Below, piece after piece: positions 10,763 through 18,540 of a DNA stretch of 35,810 bases. Origin of the DNA: Plectonema radiosum NIES-515 (GTDB lineage Bacteria > Cyanobacteriota > Cyanobacteriia > Cyanobacteriales > Nostocaceae); contig NZ_JAOWRF010000035.1 in assembly GCF_025753815.1 (NCBI RefSeq), forward strand, positions 1 through 35,810, given 5' to 3'. The notes beneath the pieces were generated by a model. The model saw nothing but the letters and a program-made list of their open reading frames with translations. It had not been told where the DNA came from and did no database searches. Both the position numbers and the translations under genes were made by a program. Each line of letters opens with the position of its first letter. Within the stretch, counting starts at the first letter, position 1.

Positions 10763-11248
10763 ATGAGTATCGTCACGAAAGCTATCGTGAATGCTGATGC
10801 AGAAGCCCGCTACCTTAGCCCTGGCGAACTGGATCGGATCAAGAGCTTTGTTACAGGTGGTGAGCGTCGTCTTCGCATCGCTCAAGTTTTGACAGACAAC
10901 CGCGAGCGGATTGTTAAGCAAGCTGGTGACCAACTGTTCCAAAAGCGTCCTGATGTTGTATCTCCTGGTGGCAACGCTTACGGTCAAGAAATGACTGCTA
11001 CTTGCCTGCGTGACCTGGATTACTACCTCCGTCTCATCACCTACGGAGTTGTTTCTGGTGATGTAACCCCCATCGAAGAAATCGGTGTTGTGGGTGTTCG
11101 CGAAATGTACAAGTCCTTGGGAACTCCCATTGACGCTGTTGCTTCAGGCGTAAACGCAATGAAGAATGCAGCCGCATCCCTGTTGTCAAGTGAAGATGCT
11201 GGTGAAGCCGGCGCTTACTTCGACTACCTAGTTGGTGCAATGCAATAG
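10763..11248 (+). CDS. apcA: Allophycocyanin alpha subunit
   Basis: 161 aa, the standard length. Cys81 in [13 protein letters not shown] is the thioether attachment site for phycocyanobilin. The globin-like helical pattern and the [17 protein letters not shown] start are typical of ApcA. It pairs with ApcB as alpha-beta monomers that assemble into trimers stacked in the phycobilisome core cylinders. It lies 65 bp upstream of apcB and is certainly co-transcribed with it. The gap contains a small hairpin (TGTTTC/GAAACA) and an AGGAA site before apcB. Confidence 0.98.
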   Translation: MSIVTKAIVNADAEARYLSPGELDRIKSFVTGGERRLRIAQVLTDNRERIVKQAGDQLFQKRPDVVSPGGNAYGQEMTATCLRDLDYYLRLITYGVVSGDVTPIEEIGVVGVREMYKSLGTPIDAVASGVNAMKNAAASLLSSEDAGEAGAYFDYLVGAMQ

Positions 11249-11313
11249 GTTGAACTTGTTTCTCTGTGGAAACAGAACAATTGCAATACGGTTGGAAATA
11301 AGGAATTAACAAC

Positions 11314-11799
11314 ATGCAAGACGCAATTACCGCTGTCATTAACTCTTCAGACGTTCAAGGTAAGTACCTCGACACCTCTGCTTTAGAGAAATTAAAAGGC
11401 TACTTCTCAACTGGTGAACTGCGCGTTCGTGCTGCTAGCAGCATCAGCGCTAATGCTTCGGCGATCGTCAAAGAAGCTGTAGCAAAAGCTTTGTTGTACT
11501 CTGACATCACCCGTCCAGGTGGCAACATGTACACCACCCGTCGCTATGCTGCTTGCATCCGCGATTTGGACTACTACTTGCGTTATTCTACCTACGCTAT
11601 GTTGGCTGGAGATCCTTCCATCCTTGATGAGCGTGTGTTGAATGGCTTGAAAGAAACCTACAATTCCTTGGGTGTACCCGTTGGTGCAACTGTGCAAGCT
11701 ATCCAAGCAATGAAAGAAGTAACTGCTAGCTTGGTTGGTCCCGACGCTGGTAAGGAAATGGGCGTTTACTTCGACTATATCTCTTCTGGCTTAAGCTAA
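11314..11799 (+). CDS. apcB: Allophycocyanin beta subunit
   Basis: 161 aa. Cys81 ([13 protein letters not shown]) is the bilin-binding cysteine. Asn71 (GGNMYTT) is the conserved asparagine that is methylated in beta phycobiliproteins. It is the partner of ApcA in core allophycocyanin. The sequence is intact, starts at ATG after an AGGAA site, and ends in DYISSGLS. It is followed by a 255-bp spacer with a long-range stem, then apcC. Confidence 0.98.
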   Translation: MQDAITAVINSSDVQGKYLDTSALEKLKGYFSTGELRVRAASSISANASAIVKEAVAKALLYSDITRPGGNMYTTRRYAACIRDLDYYLRYSTYAMLAGDPSILDERVLNGLKETYNSLGVPVGATVQAIQAMKEVTASLVGPDAGKEMGVYFDYISSGLS

Positions 11800-11853
11800 G
11801 AGTTAGTCAGCACTTAAATAACTAGTTGAAGTTAGGTGCGGCTTGATTAAGGT

Positions 11854-11959
11854 CTGGAAATCAATCGTGAGTGCTAGAAAGTTATGTCGCTTGTCTTTTT
11901 GAATTTAGAAATTTGGAGTGATGAGTGTTAGCTGTCTAGTATTGATGATTGATTTCCAG
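11854..11959 (+). promoter_or_regulatory. Long-range stem between apcB and apcC
   Basis: CTGGAAATCAATC (11854-11866) and GATTGATTTCCAG (11947-11959) are exact 13-bp inverted copies around an 80-nt loop. Known apc operons make abundant apcAB and scarcer apcABC transcripts. A structure at this point could cause partial termination or RNA processing and set the linker-to-subunit ratio. The pairing is seen; the role is inferred. Confidence 0.5.
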
Positions 11960-12054
11960 CCTTGGAGTAAAACTAAAAAGATTTACGTAAAAGATACACT
12001 CCCATTTTTTTGACATAAAAAAGTTTTCACGATAAATACAGGAGATTTAACCCG

Positions 12055-12258
12055 ATGCGGATGTTTAAAGTTACCGCTTGCGTTCCCAGTCAAACTCGCA
12101 TTCGCACTCAACGCGAACTGCAAAACACCTACTTTACCAAGTTGGTTCCTTATGACAACTGGTTTCGCGAACAACAGCGCATTATGAAAATGGGCGGCAA
12201 AATCGTCAAGGTGGAGCTAGCAACTGGCAAGCAAGGCACCAATACTGGGTTACTGTAA
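12055..12258 (+). CDS. apcC: Allophycocyanin-associated small core linker LC (about 7.8 kDa)
   Basis: 67 aa, starting MRMFKVTACVPSQTRIRTQ, the usual ApcC/CpcD-like linker domain. It sits in the central cavity of allophycocyanin trimers at the ends of core cylinders and tunes their absorption. GGAG at 12041-12044, ten bases before the ATG, is a good ribosome binding site. It is the last gene of the apcABC unit and is followed within 35 bp by a strong terminator. Length and sequence are normal. Confidence 0.97.
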   Translation: MRMFKVTACVPSQTRIRTQRELQNTYFTKLVPYDNWFREQQRIMKMGGKIVKVELATGKQGTNTGLL

Positions 12259-12292
12259 TTCCTATATAACAAAAATTATTGTAGGGAGTTGC

Positions 12293-12319
12293 AAAGAGGT
12301 CAATGATGACCTCTTTTTT
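12293..12319 (+). terminator. Intrinsic terminator of apcABC
   Basis: A perfect 10-bp stem, AAAGAGGTCA / TGACCTCTTT, with ATGA loop, is followed by more T residues (12317-12319). It lies 34 bp after the apcC stop codon. Confidence 0.92.
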
Positions 12320-12332
12320 GTTGCTTGAAAGT

Positions 12333-12614
12333 CCTCAGGCTAGAAGCCTGAGGTGTTGCGCGGAAGTGGTCATACCAATTTTGTGTGAAGTTGCGGTTTA
12401 TTCGCCCTGCGCCGAGCGCACGCTGCGCGAACAGGCGCTTTAGCCTGGGAGCAACGCGGGCACACAAACAAGAGCTTACCTACGTGGGCGCTCTTAGGCA
12501 CATTTTCATAAATAAACGGTATTACGCAAAAATATTGACAGGAGATTTCAGGTAAATGAAGTACATATATAAAATCCAAAAACTTGTAGAGACGTAGCAG
12601 TGCTACGTCTCTAC
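12333..12614. repeat. Cluster of short palindromes after the apc operon
   Basis: CCTCAGGCT-AGA-AGCCTGAGG (12333-12353) is a perfect 9-bp hairpin. A GC-rich patch with GCGCACGCTGCGCG lies near 12415-12430. GTAGAGACGTAGCA-G-TGCTACGTCTCTAC (12586-12614) is a perfect 14-bp inverted repeat. A relative of the last occurs at 25668-25689. No coding sequence is seen between apcC and 12710. Confidence 0.8.
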
Positions 12615-12709
12615 GTGTATTCGATATTAGGGCAATCTGCTGTATGTCAATGCGTTGGCATCAGCCTTTCCGCAGGGTAGGAAGAGAAGCAATCTCAAAT
12701 CCTACGGTA

Positions 12710-14479
12710 TTAAACTCCTACAGGTTTGGAATCAGGTTTCGTAACGGGTTGGGAAGAAGAATTTGTGACAGGAACCAATTCCCATTGCTGACTCAGGCTA
12801 CCATTAGCTTCTCTGATAATAGCCCTAGGGAACACTAAAAGGGGTTCAGTAATATCTATCACTAAGCTCTTATCGACTTTACTTTTTATGAATCCTTCCT
12901 CTGTGATGATCCATTGCGGATTTGTATTTTGAGATGGTCGGTTGACAACAACTCCGGTATCAGGCGCAATCGTACCATTTCGACCATCTAGCACAAAACC
13001 ATTGAGCCTACTTAGGATTAAGCCTTGCTCATCAATTGACCATTCTTGATTAGCTTGACCATTGCGTGGAGCCAAAACAACTTCTGTCCCTGGTAATGGA
13101 ATGCGTGCGGCAATATCCAATACTCTATGGTTGCTCTTGTTTTCGATTAAAAAATAGCTTGGTGGTGGTAGTATTGGTATCGTTTGATCTGGTTGTTCTG
13201 GTAGTATTGGTATCGTTTGATCTGGTTGTTCTGGTAGTATTGGTATCGTTTGATCTGGTTGTTCTGGTAGTATTGGTATCGTTTGATCTGGTTGTTCTGG
13301 TAGTATTGGTACCGTTTGATCTGGTTGTTCTGGTGGTGGTGCTTCTGTCGTGTTGATCAAGACGGAGACGCTGTTGCCGCTCCCATTTGCCGTAGCGAGG
13401 TCAACCCTGCCGTCGTTGTCGAAATCCGCAGCCACTATAGATCTGGGTCTATTGTTGCCAACGAGCGGGAAGTTAGTCGGGAGTCCAAAATTGCCATTCC
13501 CATTTCCCAGTAAGACGGAGACGCTGTTGCTGCTACTATTTGCCGTAGCTAGGTCAAGCATTGTGTCGCCGTTGACATCCGCAGCCACTACAGAACTGGG
13601 ATTGCCGCGGACTTCCCAGTCAGTCGGGAGTCGAAAAGTGCCATTCCCATTTCCCAGGAAGACGGAGACGCTGTTGCCGCTCCCATTTGCCGTAGCTAGG
13701 TCAAGGTTGCCGTCCTTGTTGACATCTGCAGCCACTACATGCGGGTTACCCCCGCTGAATGGGAAGGCAGTCGGGGATCCAAAAGTGCCATTGCCATTTC
13801 CCAGTAAGACGACGACGTTGGTCGAACCTGCCGTAGCCAGGTCAAGGTTGAGGTCGTTGTTGAAATCCGCAGCCACTACAGACTGGGGAAAATTGCCGAC
13901 CGGGAATTCAGTCGCAGGTTCAAAAGAGCCATTGCCATTTCCCAGTAAGACGGAGACGTTGTTGCTATTTATATTTGCCGTAGCCAGGTCAAGATTGCTG
14001 TCGTTGTTGAAATCCGCAGCCACTATAGAGTGGGAACGATTGCCGACCTCGAAGTGATTCGGAGGATATCGAAAAGAGCCATTGCCATTTCCCAGTCTGA
14101 CGGAGACGTTGTCGGTTTCTGGATTTGCCGTAGCGAAGTCAACCCTGCTGTCGTTGTCGAAATCCGCAGCCACTACAGAGTAGGGTCTATATACGACATC
14201 GTAGGGATGAGTCAAGGGTTGAAAAGAGCCATCGCCATTTCCCAGGAAAACGCCAACATTGAAGCTGCCAGGATTTGCCGTAGCCAGGTCAAGGTTGCGG
14301 TCGTTGTTGAAATCCGCAGCCACTACAGAGCGGGGAGAACCGCTGACCGGGAAGTTAGTCGCATTGGCAAAACTCACTGGAACATTAACAGTTGTATTCG
14401 CTAATGCATCAGGAGTTGTAAACAGGAAGCTACTGACACACAAAAGTGCTGTCAGGAGAAATGAAGTGAATTTTTTCAT
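12710..14479 (-). CDS. Secreted seven-repeat FG-GAP/VCBS propeller with ricin-type lectin domain
   Basis: 589 aa with a signal peptide (MKKFTSFLLTALLCVSSFLF, site near ALA-N). Residues about 35-375 hold seven repeats of the VVAADFNNDxNLDLATAN...VSVLLGNGNGSF type, matching a seven-bladed calcium-binding propeller. A Pro-rich hinge follows (about 383-437): five copies of an 11-residue unit EQPDQTIPILP. The C-terminal domain (about 445-575) is a ricin-type beta-trefoil with three QxW-like motifs (NQEWSI, NPQWII, SQQWEL). It is probably an extracellular or cell-surface carbohydrate-binding protein. Its lectin module is clearly related, also at DNA level, to the first half of the 23718-24614 gene. 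The ligand is unknown. Confidence 0.85.
   Translation of the reverse strand: MKKFTSFLLTALLCVSSFLFTTPDALANTTVNVPVSFANATNFPVSGSPRSVVAADFNNDRNLDLATANPGSFNVGVFLGNGDGSFQPLTHPYDVVYRPYSVVAADFDNDSRVDFATANPETDNVSVRLGNGNGSFRYPPNHFEVGNRSHSIVAADFNNDSNLDLATANINSNNVSVLLGNGNGSFEPATEFPVGNFPQSVVAADFNNDLNLDLATAGSTNVVVLLGNGNGTFGSPTAFPFSGGNPHVVAADVNKDGNLDLATANGSGNSVSVFLGNGNGTFRLPTDWEVRGNPSSVVAADVNGDTMLDLATANSSSNSVSVLLGNGNGNFGLPTNFPLVGNNRPRSIVAADFDNDGRVDLATANGSGNSVSVLINTTEAPPPEQPDQTVPILPEQPDQTIPILPEQPDQTIPILPEQPDQTIPILPEQPDQTIPILPPPSYFLIENKSNHRVLDIAARIPLPGTEVVLAPRNGQANQEWSIDEQGLILSRLNGFVLDGRNGTIAPDTGVVVNRPSQNTNPQWIITEEGFIKSKVDKSLVIDITEPLLVFPRAIIREANGSLSQQWELVPVTNSSSQPVTKPDSKPVGV
13168..13332. repeat. 33-bp tandem repeat, five copies
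   Basis: Five units of GGTAGTATTGGTATCGTTT plus GATCTGGTTGTTCT, nearly identical apart from one ATC to ACC change in the last unit. The unit is a multiple of three, so copy number can change without breaking the gene. It codes the 11-residue hinge repeat. Confidence 0.95.
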
Positions 14480-14671
14480 CGTAGATTGTATTTACAGATG
14501 AGTCAAACTGTTGCCAGAAAACGAAGTTGTTGTTCTTTTTTGAACAACTTTTCCAGAAGTTGCACACAAAAAATTAGGAGTTACGCATTGACAGACATCA
14601 GCAAATGTGGATTACCTCTGGTTACAAAGAGTTTTTCTTGCCTCTGCCTAGGTGATGGAAAAGTGTTAATA

Positions 14672-15070
14672 TCATATTCTCGTACTAGTCACTACTCTTA
14701 TTCCAAGACAATTTGTACCTTGAGAACCTACGTTTTCAATAGTCGCCTTAGTGATTCCATTAACAGGAAAGATGAAGTGTTCAGAAGTACCAGCATTTAT
14801 GATTTGAGGCACTGTTGGTATCTCAGGACGTATAGTTGTGAATCGAAGAGCTCCGTTAACAGTAGATCTCTGATTGATTACAGTCACTATTAACTCTCTA
14901 GCAGGATTAAATTCTAGCTCCAAGAGTTCATTATTGTAGAGCGTGACATCGCAGTTTCGGGAAATGTTCAGTTGACATTGAGCTTGTGCATGTGCAGCAT
15001 TAGTTTGAAAACCAAAAGTTACCACAAAGGCAAGCATTAGTATTGTCAGACAGTTAATTAGATGTTTCAT
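14672..15070 (-). CDS. Small secreted protein of unknown function
   Basis: 132 aa with a signal peptide (hydrophobic LTILMLAFVVTFGF, cleavage near AAHAQA). The mature part of about 105 residues is likely beta-rich, with three Cys (QCQL, RNCDV, TNCLG). I recognise no family. It is co-oriented with the propeller-lectin gene, 192 bp upstream of it, so the two could share a surface or extracellular role, but no operon signal is clear. The start ATG is followed by Lys-His, then the signal core, which supports it. Confidence 0.6.
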   Translation of the reverse strand: MKHLINCLTILMLAFVVTFGFQTNAAHAQAQCQLNISRNCDVTLYNNELLELEFNPARELIVTVINQRSTVNGALRFTTIRPEIPTVPQIINAGTSEHFIFPVNGITKATIENVGSQGTNCLGIRVVTSTRI

Positions 15071-15309
15071 TTTCGTTACTTTGATTTAGAGTTATCTACC
15101 AATACGTCTCGCTTAAGCCCACAGGCTGTAGCCTCACCGTTCACGGTCAAGGCTATCTTAACCAAACCCTATTGAGGAGACCACTTATTAAATGGTTAAT
15201 AGCAGTCTAATACCTAGCAAGTAGGATATCAGGAATTCAAGAGCATTTGAACTAGAAAAAGCAAATTGTTTGTCATCAATTCACGAATTCCGAATTACGC
15301 GCAGCGGTA

Positions 15310-15879
15310 CTAGGTGTTTTGAAGTTTCTCCTGTGGAGGGGAAATGTCAATTTCAAGGACATCTTTTGGTATCTGGCGAATTAGTTCACCGTAGTAGGAT
15401 GGTTTTTGGTTCTCTAGACAAAGGCTTGGGGTAATAGAAGTGGGGTGTAACCATGATTGATCGAATTCTGTCCACAAACGTCGCAATTGTGGATTAATCG
15501 CACTATCAGCCAAAATTCCACTCACTACTCGATAAACTCCAAGCAAGTTTTGGAAGCTACCGCGCAGGCTCATTTTCCCTTGGGAAACTGCTGAATCTAA
15601 AGTCAATCTACCACTCACCACGTCTCTAAGAGTTTCAGCTTCAGTGCGAAGATTAACTGACTCAAATACGACAGGATATTTAGTCTCAACTTGGAGTTGC
15701 TCACCGCCATTAGCGTAGAGTTGCAGTTGAACTCCATCTAGATCAATCACGGCTGTTTTTCCCGATACTGTCTGCACTAAATCTTTCCAGGTAGAACCTT
15801 GTTGAGTTCGCAGTATTTCTACAAGACGGTGCAGGGATTGAGCTAACTGTGCATCACGGTCTAAAGATGGACTTTGCAT
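15310..15879 (-). CDS. Unknown protein, last gene of terpenoid-type operon
   Basis: 189 aa, soluble, no signal peptide. The middle (VIDLDGVQLQLYANGGEQLQ, then ETLRDVVSGRLTLDSAV) resembles in style the small lipid-binding or SCP2-like proteins, in which a basal sheet precedes a G-x-LT-x-D segment (GRLTLDSAVSQGKMSLRGS). I rate this only a weak suggestion. It starts 21 bp after the stop codon of the CrtC-like gene and is surely co-transcribed with it. A lipid-carrier or substrate-presentation role would suit a terpenoid operon. That is inference. Confidence 0.55.
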   Translation of the reverse strand: MQSPSLDRDAQLAQSLHRLVEILRTQQGSTWKDLVQTVSGKTAVIDLDGVQLQLYANGGEQLQVETKYPVVFESVNLRTEAETLRDVVSGRLTLDSAVSQGKMSLRGSFQNLLGVYRVVSGILADSAINPQLRRLWTEFDQSWLHPTSITPSLCLENQKPSYYGELIRQIPKDVLEIDISPPQEKLQNT

Positions 15880-15900
15880 AAATAGGGGGAGTGAGAATAA

Positions 15901-16968
15901 TTAAAGCACATATTCACCATAAAGAATTCCCTTGGCGTGCAATGTTTTGCCCTGAAGAAAAAGGCTAACTTCAACTGTGCCGGTGACTTCTTCAATAAAA
16001 GTGTATTGACGTTCTTGATTGTCAGGTACGATTAACTCTGCTATTGTTTCAAACTTGACGTTGATTAACAATCGACCTTCTGGATCAGCGGCTTCCACTT
16101 GCAAAGCTTGAGGAACTCTGATGGTGCGATCGCTAAACAGCGAAGCCATAATTCCTGGCAGACGTACAGGTCGAAGTGAAGAATCAGACCATTGCCAGTT
16201 AATGTATAAACTAGAACCAATAAAAGTTTTAGTTAACTCATGATCAATATATACAAAAATGTAAGGTAAACCTTTGAGAGAATGGTCTTTGTTGGTACGT
16301 TGGTCTAAAGCCAGAGTAATTTGCCGACCATCATCACAAGTGGCAAAAGCGACAAACCATTCCCAGCCGATATCTTCACCCCAACGAAAACTACCAAAAT
16401 TACGGTCATGATAGCTAAACCAACTGCGATCGATATCGAAGTTTCGCCCACCTACAGATAACTCTCCCATCACCTGTAAACCTGGTACCAAAGCCCAACC
16501 AATGAAACCGCTGCCAAAGGGTGAATCTTCAGTAACTAATAAAGGTGTAGCTTGTGCCTCTCCCTGAAAACGAATGGCTAGTTGCATTCTTTCGTCTTGG
16601 ACTTCTAGTCTCGAGTACTTGCCGTTAATTTCTAGTAAAACGTTGTTTCCTGAGAGCCGTAAGGGGTATCGGCAAACCATGTCGGGTTGCCATTCTAAGC
16701 TCAAGGCAGTGCCGAAGGTTAGCATGGGAGTATCAACTTGATATTCTACAGGAAGCCGATCGCTCGCAATGTTGACTAAAAAGCTGACTTGAATTTCTCC
16801 CTGTCCTGGTCTTCCTGCTAATGTTAAATTGACTAATATCCGTATTTTGCCTTCTTTGTCCCAAAGTACGAAGTGATACCAATCCTTCCAGCTTAAGGCT
16901 AAGGTAGGATCGTCCAAAGGAATGCGGAGGGTTTCAATTCGGTCTAATAGTTGTTCATCAATAGTCAT
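15901..16968 (-). CDS. CrtC / Diels-Alderase-like (lipocalin-type) protein
   Basis: 355 aa, no signal peptide. The motif SYHDRNFG (residues 185-192), then WGEDIGWEW, is the signature region of the CrtC-type two-lipocalin family (usual form DHNWG). That family includes carotenoid 1,2-hydratases (hydroxyneurosporene synthase), AttH-like proteins and terpene or polyketide cyclases. The rest is beta-rich, as expected. Its start codon overlaps the stop of the upstream gene (ATGA at 16968-16965). Next to a prenyl diphosphate synthase it may hydrate, cyclise or otherwise fold an isoprenoid chain. The exact reaction cannot be read from sequence. Tocopherol cyclases share the fold but are longer and differ. 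Confidence 0.6.
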   Translation of the reverse strand: MTIDEQLLDRIETLRIPLDDPTLALSWKDWYHFVLWDKEGKIRILVNLTLAGRPGQGEIQVSFLVNIASDRLPVEYQVDTPMLTFGTALSLEWQPDMVCRYPLRLSGNNVLLEINGKYSRLEVQDERMQLAIRFQGEAQATPLLVTEDSPFGSGFIGWALVPGLQVMGELSVGGRNFDIDRSWFSYHDRNFGSFRWGEDIGWEWFVAFATCDDGRQITLALDQRTNKDHSLKGLPYIFVYIDHELTKTFIGSSLYINWQWSDSSLRPVRLPGIMASLFSDRTIRVPQALQVEAADPEGRLLINVKFETIAELIVPDNQERQYTFIEEVTGTVEVSLFLQGKTLHAKGILYGEYVL

Positions 16969-18521
16969 CGCTGTAATGACCCTCTCTGTTGAAAAATATT
17001 TTCTGGTGTTTGTTGAGATGTAGTGGAAGGCACAACTGAGGCAACACCAAGATGAGTGGAAATCTCTCTGGTGCAGAGATCGGCAATTTTTGGCGATCGC
17101 AACGCTAGTCCGAGAACAAGACTACCAAACCAGGCTTGAGCATCCATGCCCAAGGATGATATGAAAGCATCTGTTGCATTAGCTGATATTGAGATATCAT
17201 TTTTGAGCGAACTAATATTTAAATCTGTGAGTCCCAAACTCCATAACCACTGTTGTGTGACATCAAGTAAACCACCTTTAAATAGCCCAGAACTACCAGA
17301 AGCTTGATAGGCAATTGCAGCCTGATGACTAATAGCTAACCAACGTGGAACTTGAGCACAACTAAAGGCAATTACCCCATTGTTAAAAAAGCGGGTGGTT
17401 TTTAATTGTTGGAGCAATTGACTGCCAGATTTCGTTTGGATGTACTGATTCCCTTTTTGACACACTAAGAGCAACAACTCTAGCACTAACCAACGGACTG
17501 GAAGTATATCTAGACTTTGTAGGATAGTCATGAGATTGTTGATTGCTTGGATTGCATCATCACTCTCTAACTTTCGCATCAAGATATTTCGATTTGAGTG
17601 AGTGGTTGCAGTTAAGGTAGTCGCAACTCTAGGTGAAGTTAGCAAAAGTCCTAAGACTATTCCAGCAAACCAGCGATCGGCAGCTTCCCCCAACTCAGAA
17701 ACCACAACTAAAGCTAATTTAGGAGAAATAGAAGTTTTGTCTAATTTGTGAGCAACATCTACATTTTCCTCTAGAACTAGACTAAACAACCATTGCTCCC
17801 AAATAGACAGCAAACTGTGATTGTTTAAGACTTTGTCCGCACTATTTAAGCTATCAGCAATCCAGTTGGGCAGTTGAGCAGCGACAAAAGCCTTGACTCC
17901 ATTCTGAAAGAAGCGAGTGCTTTTGAGTTGATGAAGTAACTGCTTTCCTAGCTCAGTTTTGATATATTCGTTTCCTGCTTGATATAAAATTACGAGAAAT
18001 TCAGCCACTAACCAACGGGATGGAATCTTGTCTAAATCTATCAAACCTGATATGAGATTAAAGCTAGCAGATGTTGTTGGATCTACAGCACTTGATAAAA
18101 GGTTTGTTTGTGAACTTAAAGGTAAGGTAACTGATAGAGAAGCTTCCACAACTTGAGGTTGGTGTTTTTGTTGAGTCGGTGATAAAATTTCAGCTTCTAT
18201 AGAAATAGATTCTTCAGCGATCGCGGGAAACCGTAACCAACTTTTGAGGAATTGCTCTGGTTTGAGATCAGAGGGAATGAAAAATGTGACAGTTTGGTTG
18301 AGTTTGCTTGCCGGCAATAACTGGATAAAAGGGGGGTCAATTAAATTTGCGATCGTGATAATTTGACCATCATCCATGATCCAGTCATCTATAGCAAGGC
18401 GAAATAACCAGCTTTCAGTCATTTGGCTGTGAACTGATAAGCGCAAAACTAAGATTGAGCCTGGATAAACTTTTACTTTAACTTGGGGAATATCTAAGAA
18501 AAGTCTGGGATTTTCATTCAT
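16965..18521 (-). CDS. Internally duplicated protein of unknown family in terpenoid-type operon
   Basis: 518 aa from ATG 18521; a TTG at 18539 would add six residues. An N-terminal beta-rich part (about 1-125) is followed by two helical repeats of about 150 residues. Each runs: P-x-RWL-V-x-E-x-L, then GN-x-YI-x-T, then QLL-x-QLK-x-TRFF-x-NGV, then a WL segment, then a WF-x-x-x-VLGL-x-L-x-SP. The repeats diverge but keep their order. No catalytic DDxxD or DxDD motif typical of terpene synthases is present, so I cannot assign an enzyme class. It lies between the prenyl synthase (19 bp) and the CrtC-like gene (4-bp overlap). A role in the same pathway, perhaps as a scaffold or cyclase of a new kind, is inference. 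Confidence 0.6.
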   Translation of the reverse strand: MNENPRLFLDIPQVKVKVYPGSILVLRLSVHSQMTESWLFRLAIDDWIMDDGQIITIANLIDPPFIQLLPASKLNQTVTFFIPSDLKPEQFLKSWLRFPAIAEESISIEAEILSPTQQKHQPQVVEASLSVTLPLSSQTNLLSSAVDPTTSASFNLISGLIDLDKIPSRWLVAEFLVILYQAGNEYIKTELGKQLLHQLKSTRFFQNGVKAFVAAQLPNWIADSLNSADKVLNNHSLLSIWEQWLFSLVLEENVDVAHKLDKTSISPKLALVVVSELGEAADRWFAGIVLGLLLTSPRVATTLTATTHSNRNILMRKLESDDAIQAINNLMTILQSLDILPVRWLVLELLLLVCQKGNQYIQTKSGSQLLQQLKTTRFFNNGVIAFSCAQVPRWLAISHQAAIAYQASGSSGLFKGGLLDVTQQWLWSLGLTDLNISSLKNDISISANATDAFISSLGMDAQAWFGSLVLGLALRSPKIADLCTREISTHLGVASVVPSTTSQQTPENIFQQRGSLQR

Positions 18522-18540
18522 TTTCAAAACTTCTGACAAT

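Noticed and set aside
13066-13356. Plus-strand Val/Leu-rich frame that looks like membrane repeats
   Set aside because: Antisense reading of the 33-bp minisatellite; the minus-strand gene explains it.
13350-14404. Several plus-strand frames with repeated motifs
   Set aside because: Shadows of the FG-GAP repeats on the minus strand.
15901-16968. Tocopherol cyclase
   Set aside because: Shares the fold type but the SYHDRNFG region and operon partners fit the CrtC-like group better, and tocopherol cyclases are larger.
16965-18539. Ordinary class I or II terpene synthase
   Set aside because: No DDxxD/NSE or DxDD motif could be found.
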